Part shown: positions 5,812 through 10,838 of the stretch, piece after piece
Position numbering within the stretch: the stretch's first letter is position 1
Layout: every line of letters begins with the position of its first letter
Source: Pseudomonadota bacterium
Lineage (GTDB): Bacteria; Pseudomonadota; Alphaproteobacteria; Rhizobiales; Xanthobacteraceae
DNA: 10,838 bases
Direction: 5' to 3'
Assembly (NCBI GenBank): GCA_023430245.1
Contig: JAEZBA010000440.1
Coordinates: 1 to 10,838 of the forward strand
Notes under the pieces: model-generated
What the model was told of the DNA's origin: nothing
Seen by the model: only the letters and a program-made list of their open reading frames with translations
The model's database searches: none
Translations under genes and position numbers: made by a program

Positions 5812-7602
5812 GTGCTCGATCGGACCAAGCAGCTGATAACGGAAAGCCCGGCCGCCGAGCGCCCGGGTGCCGACGTCGTGGAAAGTCCGGCCGGGCGCGG
5901 CGTGTTTCGCAGGCTGGCGGATTACTGGCATTATTTCATCGGTCAGGGCTCATCGAGCCTGACCCGCCGGATTGTTCTCCTCAACGTCGCCAGTCTGTTC
6001 GCGTTGTTTGTGGGCATCCTTTATCTGTCGCAGTCGCGCCAGTTTTTCATCGAGGCGCGTATCCGCAGTCTGCAGGTGCAGGCGGAAATCATCGCCGGCG
6101 CGATCGCGGCATCCGCCACCGTCGAGACCGATTCGATCACCATCGATCCGGACCGTCTGCTCGAATTGCAGCTCGGCGAAACCTACGGGGCGGATGAGGC
6201 GACGCTCGAATTCCCGATCAGTCCGGAGCGGGTCGCGCCGGTGCTGCGGCGTCTGATCTCGCCGACCAATACGCGTGCGCGGATTTACGATCGTGAAGGC
6301 GTGCTGCTGCTCGACAGCCAGAGTCTTTACGGCCGCGGCGACATTCTTCGCTTCGATCTGCCGACTCCCAATGCCCAGCAGATCGGCTTCTTTGAGCGGC
6401 AATGGCAGTCGATCCGCAAGCGGATCACGCGCGGCGATCTGCCGATCTACGAGGAGCGCGGAGCACAGAACGGCAAGGGCTACCCCGAGGTTGTCACCGC
6501 GCTGACGGGAAGCACGAGCTCGATCGTTCGCATCAACACCCGCGGCGAAGTGATCGTGTCGGTGGCGACACCGGTGCAGCGTTTCCGCGCCATCCGCGGC
6601 GTGCTCCTGCTGTCGACGCAAGGCGCCGATATCGAAGACAGCGTCGCCGCCGAACGGCTTGCGATCCTGAAGGTCTTCCTGGTCGCGGCGCTGATCATGA
6701 CGGTGCTGTCGATGTTCCTGGCCCGCACGATTGCCGGCCCGGTGCGCCGCCTCGCCGATGCCGCCGAACGGGTCAGACGGCGGGTGCGCTCACGTGTGGA
6801 GATCCCCGACTTTACGCGCCGGAAGGACGAGATCGGCGACCTGTCCGGAGCGCTGCGCGAAATGACCAACGTGCTGTACAGCCGCATCGAAGCGATCGAG
6901 AGCTTCGCCGCCGATGTCGCGCATGAACTGAAAAATCCGCTGACCTCGCTGCGCTCCGCGGTGGAAACCATTCCGCTTGCCAGGACCCAGGAAAGCAAGG
7001 AGCGCCTGTTCGCGGTGATCCAGCACGACGTCAACCGGCTCGACCGTCTGATTTCCGATATTTCCGATGCCAGCCGTCTCGACGCCGAACTGCAGCGTCA
7101 GGAATCCGCGCCGGTCGATCTGCATACGCTGTTGACCACCGTGGTCACGGTCGCAAACGAAGTCCGTCAGGATGACGGCGTAAAAGTCTCGCTGTCGTTC
7201 GAGGGCGGTGGGCCGCAGGCCTTTGTCGTGCCGGGCCACGATTCGCGCATCGGCCAGGTGATCGACAATCTGATCGCCAATGCGCGCTCGTTCTCGGCGC
7301 CCGGCGGCACGGTGCGCGTGACCGCGCGGCGCATCCGCGACAAGGTCGATATCGTTGTCGATGATGACGGGCCTGGCATCCGGCCCGACGCGATGCAGAA
7401 GATATTCGATCGCTTCTATACCGACCGGCCGCATCAGGGCTTCGGCAACAATTCCGGCCTTGGTCTGTCGATCTCGAAGCAGATCATCGAAGCCCATGGC
7501 GGAAAGATCTGGGCGGAGAACCGGCGCGGCGTTCCGACCCATGATGGCGCCGAGCCGCTGGTGCTTGGCGCGCGCTTTGTCGTCCAGCTCCCTGCGGCGT
7601 AG
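5812..7602 (+). CDS. chvG: Sensor histidine kinase ChvG
   Basis: Inner-membrane kinase that phosphorylates ChvI in response to acid or envelope conditions. The 596-residue protein has a cytoplasmic N-terminal tail, TM1 (about 54-73), a large periplasmic sensor region (about 74-283), TM2 (about 284-304) and a HAMP linker (305-358). The dimerisation domain carries H371 in DVAHELKNPL, and the ATPase domain has the N box (GQVIDNLIANA, 481-491), D box (DDDGPGI, 517-523), F box (FDRFY) and G box (SGLGLSI, 548-554). No key residue is missing. The start is the GTG at 5812, the first in-frame codon with family-like MLDR; its ribosome site (AAGG, about 10 bases away) is weak, so the exact start is less sure than the identity. 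The hprK gene begins 34 bases after the stop. Confidence 0.96.
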   Translation: MLDRTKQLITESPAAERPGADVVESPAGRGVFRRLADYWHYFIGQGSSSLTRRIVLLNVASLFALFVGILYLSQSRQFFIEARIRSLQVQAEIIAGAIAASATVETDSITIDPDRLLELQLGETYGADEATLEFPISPERVAPVLRRLISPTNTRARIYDREGVLLLDSQSLYGRGDILRFDLPTPNAQQIGFFERQWQSIRKRITRGDLPIYEERGAQNGKGYPEVVTALTGSTSSIVRINTRGEVIVSVATPVQRFRAIRGVLLLSTQGADIEDSVAAERLAILKVFLVAALIMTVLSMFLARTIAGPVRRLADAAERVRRRVRSRVEIPDFTRRKDEIGDLSGALREMTNVLYSRIEAIESFAADVAHELKNPLTSLRSAVETIPLARTQESKERLFAVIQHDVNRLDRLISDISDASRLDAELQRQESAPVDLHTLLTTVVTVANEVRQDDGVKVSLSFEGGGPQAFVVPGHDSRIGQVIDNLIANARSFSAPGGTVRVTARRIRDKVDIVVDDDGPGIRPDAMQKIFDRFYTDRPHQGFGNNSGLGLSISKQIIEAHGGKIWAENRRGVPTHDGAEPLVLGARFVVQLPAA

Positions 7603-7636
7603 CCTGGATGAGAAGAACGATCCGTCACGCCGGGCG

Positions 7637-8095
7637 ATGACCGCAAGCTCCACCATCCATGCCACCGCGCTGATCGCCGGCCATCGCGGCATCCTGATCC
7701 GCGGCCCGTCCGGATCGGGCAAATCGCGGCTGGCTCTGACCCTCCTGCAGTCGAGCGGCTCCGGCTTTGCCCGACTGGTCGGCGACGACCGCATCCATCT
7801 CGCGGCGGTCAACGGCCGCCTGTTGATGCGGCCCGCGAAGACGCTTGCGGGACTGATCGAAGTGCGCGGTCTCGGCATCGTCCGCCTGCCGTTCGAGCCG
7901 GTTGCGGTGGCGCATCTGGCGATCGATCTGGCGGCGCCCGATGCTGCACGGCTCCCTGATCCTGCCGCGCTGTCGGTCGAGATTGCCGGGGTCCGCCTTG
8001 CGCGGCTTCCGGTCGCACCGGGGGGCGACGCTTTCCCGCAACTTCTGGGTTTTTTGCAATTTGGCGAGGCATTCTCAGGCCTTCCGCCAGCCTGA
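7637..8095 (+). CDS. hprK: HPr kinase/phosphorylase, short alphaproteobacterial form
   Basis: HprK phosphorylates a serine of HPr with ATP (or PPi) and can reverse the reaction, which tunes the regulatory PTS to the energy state. This 152-residue form lacks the N-terminal domain of Gram-positive HprK, as is normal in this class. It starts directly with STIHATALIAG (His8 matches the conserved His of the core), then the Walker A loop GPSGSGKS (23-30), VGDD (48-51), and the HprK signature IEVRGLGIV (74-82). The ATG at 7637 is 34 bases after the chvG stop; a clear ribosome site is not seen, so translation may rely on chvG. Its substrate HPr is encoded two genes downstream in the same direction. 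Confidence 0.95.
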   Translation: MTASSTIHATALIAGHRGILIRGPSGSGKSRLALTLLQSSGSGFARLVGDDRIHLAAVNGRLLMRPAKTLAGLIEVRGLGIVRLPFEPVAVAHLAIDLAAPDAARLPDPAALSVEIAGVRLARLPVAPGGDAFPQLLGFLQFGEAFSGLPPA

Positions 8096-8164
8096 ACGAT
8101 GGCACGGGCGGGCCCCCTCGCAAAATGCCTGTGGCTTTCCTAGCTACTGCGATGCAACATGACA

Positions 8165-8202
8165 CCGAAAACGCCCGGGCGGGCCTTGCAATGGGTTTTC
8201 GG
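8165..8202 (+). other. Inverted repeat in the hprK-manX gap
   Basis: CCGAAAAC (8165-8172) and GTTTTCGG (8195-8202) are perfect 8-base inverted copies separated by 22 bases, in a 172-base gap without a gene. It could be an mRNA stem or a regulator site for a second promoter before manX-ptsH. No T run follows, so it is not a clear terminator. Confidence 0.3.
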
Positions 8203-8267
8203 ATGGTCAAGATGAGCGCCCTTTCGTGCGGCGCCCGCATACAGAAAAGTGCCCGCCGGAGTCCTTG

Positions 8268-8669
8268 ATGATCGGCCTTGTTCTCGTCACCCACGGCCGC
8301 CTTGCCGTGGAATTCCGCTCGGCGCTTGAGCACGTGGTCGGTCCGCAGAAGCAGATCGAAGCCATTACGATTGGGCCCGACGACGACGTCGAGCAGCGCC
8401 GCAAAGACATCATCGAAGCGGTGAAGCGCGTCGACACCGGCGACGGCGTCGCGATCCTAACCGACATGTTCTGCGGCACCCCCTCCAACCTCGCGATTTC
8501 CTGCATGAGCCGGCCGAAGGTCGAGGTAGTGGCGGGCATCAACCTGCCGATGCTGGTCAAGCTCGCCAAGGTGCGCGGCGATCAGCCCTTGCCCGAGGCC
8601 GTCGCCGCGGCGCAGGATGCCGGTCGCAAATATGTGACCATTGCCAGCCGGGTGCTTGCCGGAAAATGA
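8268..8669 (+). CDS. manX: PTS EIIA component, mannose-family type
   Basis: A free-standing EIIA-Man domain of 133 residues that takes phosphate from HPr on His9 (VLVTHGRLA, 5-13). The loop LTDMFCGTPSN (64-74) matches the EIIA-Man region around the second conserved site. In alphaproteobacteria this protein has no sugar permease partners and serves as a regulatory output of the PTS; no EIIB, EIIC or EIID is near. The ATG at 8268 has GGAG upstream and gives the family N-terminus MIGLVLVTHG; a longer reading from 8226 has none. Its last codon overlaps the ptsH start (ATGA at 8666-8669), so EIIA and HPr are probably made in fixed proportion. Confidence 0.94.
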   Translation: MIGLVLVTHGRLAVEFRSALEHVVGPQKQIEAITIGPDDDVEQRRKDIIEAVKRVDTGDGVAILTDMFCGTPSNLAISCMSRPKVEVVAGINLPMLVKLAKVRGDQPLPEAVAAAQDAGRKYVTIASRVLAGK

Positions 8670-8950
8670 CCGTCGACGGCGCGATCGTCCGCGTGCTTGA
8701 GATCTGCAACAAAAAGGGTCTGCACGCGCGCGCGTCGGCAAAATTCGTGCAGACGGTCGAACGCTTCGATGCGGACGTGAAGGTGACCCGCGGCGGCGAA
8801 ACTGTCGGCGGCACCTCGATCATGGGATTGATGATGCTGGGGGCCGGTCCCGGCTCCACCGTAACGGTGGAGGCGAGCGGCAAGGACGCGGCTGCGGTCA
8901 TGGATGCGATCGAAAGCCTGATCGGCGGGCGCTTCGACGAAGACGACTGA
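8666..8950 (+). CDS. ptsH: Phosphocarrier protein HPr
   Basis: HPr relays phosphate from enzyme I to EIIA proteins and is also the target of HprK. The 94-residue protein shows the catalytic histidine H20 in KKGLHARASAKFV (16-28) and the regulatory serine S51 in GGTSIMGLMML (48-58), so both phosphorylation sites are present. The C-terminus is acidic (FDEDD). Start ATG 8666 overlaps the manX stop by 4 bases. Enzyme I (probably PtsP-type) is not in the window. It is probably the last gene of the chvI-to-ptsH run, because a stem-loop and 140 non-coding bases follow. Confidence 0.96.
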   Translation: MTVDGAIVRVLEICNKKGLHARASAKFVQTVERFDADVKVTRGGETVGGTSIMGLMMLGAGPGSTVTVEASGKDAAAVMDAIESLIGGRFDEDD

Positions 8951-8978
8951 AACGCCCGGCGCGCAGGTATTGTCATAA

Positions 8979-9003
8979 AAGCCGGCTAAAGCAGCGCTGG
9001 CTT
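8979..9003 (+). terminator. Possible weak terminator hairpin after ptsH
   Basis: AAGCCGGC (8979-8986) and GCTGGCTT (8996-9003) form an 8-bp stem with one G-U pair, 28 bases after the ptsH stop. A smaller stem (GGCATC/GATGCC, 9006-9023) follows. Neither has a T run, so termination is uncertain. Confidence 0.3.
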
Positions 9004-9090
9004 GCGGCATCTTCATCGATGCCTCCATGCCAGGAAAGCGAGTTCCTGAACCCCGGCACCAGTTCCGCCATCGCCTGAAGGAAGACAATT

Positions 9091-9414
9091 ATGGACAATT
9101 CCGGAAATCAGAATGCCGGCAAGCCGCAGGCCGCCACCATCCGCTATGTCGATCAGCCGGAATGCCAGGAGACCTTCGCCGATTCCATCAACAGCGTGTT
9201 CTTCGACGGGCAGACCATGCGGGTCGAATTCGGTATCACGCGCATGGACGAATTGAAGCAGGGTCAGCAGCTTTCGGGGCGTCGCTATCCGGCCTGCCGG
9301 CTGGTTTTGCCGGTCAGCGCTGCGATCGAACTGATCAACAAGATGCAGCAGACCGCGAATGCCCTGCAGCAGGCCGGGCTGGTAAAGCCGGCGCAGCCGA
9401 AGCCGGCGGCGTGA
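9091..9414 (+). CDS. Small protein of unknown function, DUF3467-like in layout
   Basis: A 107-residue soluble protein with no signal peptide or membrane segment. I do not recognise it with certainty. Its order resembles DUF3467 proteins: a first strand region with FFDGQTMRVEFGITRMD (37-53), then RLVLPVSAAIELINKMQ (70-86) where DUF3467 has an Arg-hydrophobic-pro strand and a helix, and a tail rich in Gln, Lys, Pro and Ala. The ATG at 9091 has GAAGGAAG about 6 bases upstream. It is 140 bases from ptsH and 116 bases from the nuclease-like gene downstream, all on one strand, so it could belong to either transcript or stand alone. Its composition gives it the look of a real gene: it has no competing frame and a good ribosome site. 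Confidence 0.75.
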   Translation: MDNSGNQNAGKPQAATIRYVDQPECQETFADSINSVFFDGQTMRVEFGITRMDELKQGQQLSGRRYPACRLVLPVSAAIELINKMQQTANALQQAGLVKPAQPKPAA

Positions 9415-9499
9415 TCACGTAACGTCGGCCCCGCCTCCCGATCCACAATCAAAGGTAGCGAGACCCGCTTGTTCCCGTCATAATATGCTGGGAATGGGG

Positions 9500-9528
9500 C
9501 CCGCTGCAGTGGTTGCAGCGGGGAGGGG
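9500..9528 (+). promoter_or_regulatory. Hairpin abutting the ribosome site of the nuclease-like gene
   Basis: CCCGCTGCA (9500-9508) and TGCAGCGGG (9514-9522) form a perfect 9-bp stem with a 5-base loop. The 3' arm runs straight into the Shine-Dalgarno GGGGAGGGG (9520-9528), and GTG 9531 follows two bases later. In RNA the folded stem would partly hide the ribosome site, so a translational control role is plausible; no ligand or partner RNA is known. Confidence 0.4.
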
Positions 9529-9530
9529 TC

Positions 9531-10337
9531 GTGTCCGTATCGGTCGAGGATATCGCGAAGCAGATGCTGGTGCTGCTGCCGGAGGACGGCACGCCGGTCT
9601 TGAACCGCGTCATGCGGGTGATGCTGGCGCGCGCATTGTCGGCCGGCATCGCCGAGGACCGCTACATCGCCGCGCGTCAAAAGCTGGTCGAGCGCGGCCA
9701 GGCCGGGCTGAAGGGCGGGCAGGGCGGCCGTGTTTTCCTCAAGACACGCAGTCCGGCAAAGCAGGCCGAGCGTCAGCAAGCCTCGGACGGCTGGACCGAA
9801 GCCCGGCTGATGCCGTGCCTGGGGAAATATCTCGACGGCCCGATCCAGGCCGAGCTCGACATCCTGCGTGGCGCGAGATGTTTCGCCTGCGACACCTCAA
9901 GCGTCGGCAAGACCGGTGTACAATGGGCCCGTCCGGACTTTACGCTGATGAGCGTGAAGCAGTTCAAGCTGCTTCCGGGAGTCGAATTCGACGTGCACAG
10001 CTTCGAACTGAAAACCGAAAGCGGCGGCGCCACCGATCTCGCCGTGTTCGAAGCGCTGGCGCAAACCCGCTTCACCAATTTCGGCTATCTCGTCTGGCAT
10101 CTTCCGCATGGTTCGAAATTCGAGCGGAAGCTGTCCGGCATCGAGAAGCAATGCAGCCAGTATGGCATTGGCTTCATTCGCGCGCCTGAACCGCGGCAAT
10201 GCGAGGGCTGGGAAATCCTCGTCGAGCCGGAGCGCAAATCCACGCCGCCGGCTGAAATCGATCTGTTCCTCGACGAGCGGCTGCAGGATGCGCAGCGCCT
10301 GCAAATCCGGTCGCTCCTCAATGGTGCGCCCGCATGA
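9531..10337 (+). CDS. Predicted winged-helix plus PD-(D/E)xK nuclease-like protein
   Basis: I do not recognise a named family, but two parts are visible in the 268 residues. Residues about 20-72 look like a winged helix: helices with EDRYIAARQKLVERG, then a glycine-rich wing GLKGGQGGRVFL. Residues about 88-200 carry the ordered pattern of a PD-(D/E)xK nuclease core: E90 in WTEARLMPCL, D136 in ARPDF, E159 and K161 in SFELKTE, and Q178 in LAQTRFTNFGYLVW. All four positions are filled, so it may cut DNA. A CxxC pair (C117, C120) precedes the core Asp. GTG 9531 was chosen because GGAGGGG lies just upstream; a TTG at 9513 lies inside the hairpin loop. The stop overlaps the ParA-like start (ATGA, 10334-10337), so the two proteins probably act together. 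Substrate and role are unknown. Confidence 0.8.
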   Translation: MSVSVEDIAKQMLVLLPEDGTPVLNRVMRVMLARALSAGIAEDRYIAARQKLVERGQAGLKGGQGGRVFLKTRSPAKQAERQQASDGWTEARLMPCLGKYLDGPIQAELDILRGARCFACDTSSVGKTGVQWARPDFTLMSVKQFKLLPGVEFDVHSFELKTESGGATDLAVFEALAQTRFTNFGYLVWHLPHGSKFERKLSGIEKQCSQYGIGFIRAPEPRQCEGWEILVEPERKSTPPAEIDLFLDERLQDAQRLQIRSLLNGAPA

Positions 10338-10838
10338 AGGGCAAGGTCATTGCCGTCGCCAATATGAAGGGCGGTGTCGGCAAGACCGCGACCGTCATCG
10401 GTCTGGCCGAAGCGCTCGCTGCGCGGGGCGCGGAGACGCTGGTGATCCATCTCGATCCGCAGGCGAAAGCTTCGATCTGTCTCGCGGGCGATGAGTTTCT
10501 CAAAGTCATTATCGAAGGCGGTCACACCATCGATGCCTTCATCGAAGACTTCTTCATCAAGGGGAAGAAAGACGCCTCGCTCGAGCAGCGGATCAGGACG
10601 CATATCAGCAACGTATCGCATCTCGGCCGGCAATTGCCGCTGTCCCTGCTGGCGTCGAGTTCGGAATTGCGGCTGGTCGAGCGCGACCTGATCTTTACCC
10701 TGACCAGGATGGGAATGTCGCTCGAACGTGTTGTCGAGGCGCTCTATACCATCATCAAGGAGCAGCTGAAGCGGACGCGGAAGTCCTACGACTACGTCCT
10801 CATCGATTGCGCGCCCGGCATTTCGGTGATGACCGAAG
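10334..10838 (+). CDS. ParA/MinD-family deviant Walker ATPase, 3' end beyond the window
   Basis: The first 168 residues of a ParA-like ATPase, cut by the window edge. The deviant Walker A motif KGGVGKT (12-18) has both the signature lysine K12 and the P-loop lysine K17. The Walker A' stretch reads HLDPQAKAS (39-47): the Asp of DPQ (D41) is kept, but the preceding Asp, usual in this family, is His39. Walker B is YDYVLIDCAPG (152-162, D158). Between them lies a region (about 50-150) rich in charged helices that is longer than in minimal ParA. ParA proteins usually move plasmids, chromosomes or protein clusters with a ParB-like partner. Here the coupled partner is a nuclease-like protein and no ParB or parS is visible, so a plain partition role is not assured. 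ATG 10334 overlaps the upstream stop by 4 bases. Confidence 0.9.
   Translation, partial: MKGKVIAVANMKGGVGKTATVIGLAEALAARGAETLVIHLDPQAKASICLAGDEFLKVIIEGGHTIDAFIEDFFIKGKKDASLEQRIRTHISNVSHLGRQLPLSLLASSSELRLVERDLIFTLTRMGMSLERVVEALYTIIKEQLKRTRKSYDYVLIDCAPGISVMTE

Noticed and set aside
5757..6197. ATG-started frame overlapping the start of chvG
   Set aside because: It runs out of frame through the chvG N-terminus and TM1, with an Arg-rich product and no family features.
8105..8185. Direct repeat CGGGCGGGCC at 8105-8114 and 8176-8185
   Set aside because: Ten GC-only bases repeated once in a GC-rich genome are expected by chance, and nothing else around the copies matches.
9513..9530. TTG at 9513 as start of the nuclease-like gene
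   Set aside because: It lies in the hairpin loop with no ribosome site before it, while GTG 9531 follows a strong G-rich site.
1..10838. CRISPR arrays, insertion sequences, tRNA or rRNA genes, or frameshifted genes
   Set aside because: No regularly spaced repeats, transposase motifs, terminal repeats or RNA gene signatures were seen, and every recognised gene has an intact frame except the last, which is only cut by the window edge.

Overview
The window looks like chromosomal DNA of an alphaproteobacterium of the order Hyphomicrobiales (Rhizobiales), most likely Bradyrhizobium/Rhodopseudomonas-like. The main reason is the conserved block pckA // chvI-chvG-hprK-manX(EIIA)-ptsH(HPr). High GC, GTG starts and a short HPr kinase fit. 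Genus and species cannot be set from the sequence alone.

Left part (1-4763): four genes read leftward. They are a HugZ-family FMN-binding protein (4041-4763), a periplasmic OmpA-like peptidoglycan-binding protein (3272-3898), ATP-dependent PEP carboxykinase pckA (1296-2915, GTG start, strong terminator at 1228-1257) and the secreted binding protein of a TRAP transporter (38-1093). The 356-base gap 2916-3271 holds a tandem hairpin behind the OmpA gene, a plausible pckA promoter and an inverted repeat at an activator-like position.

Middle part (4957-8950): five genes read rightward. ChvI (response regulator) and ChvG (histidine kinase) form an envelope and acid-stress two-component system. HprK, the EIIA-Man-type protein and HPr form the regulatory, non-transporting phosphotransferase branch typical of alphaproteobacteria. 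ChvGI, the PTS branch and pckA together link envelope or acid sensing, carbon status and gluconeogenesis. The manX and ptsH genes overlap by 4 bases.

Right part (9091-10838): a small conserved-type protein of unknown function (107 aa, DUF3467-like in layout) is followed by a two-gene unit with a 4-base overlap. Its first gene encodes a predicted winged-helix plus PD-(D/E)xK nuclease-like protein. Its second encodes a ParA/MinD-type deviant Walker ATPase that runs off the window. This pair is the least explained part of the window and the best candidate for an undescribed system. I saw no RNA genes, insertion sequences, CRISPR arrays or broken genes.
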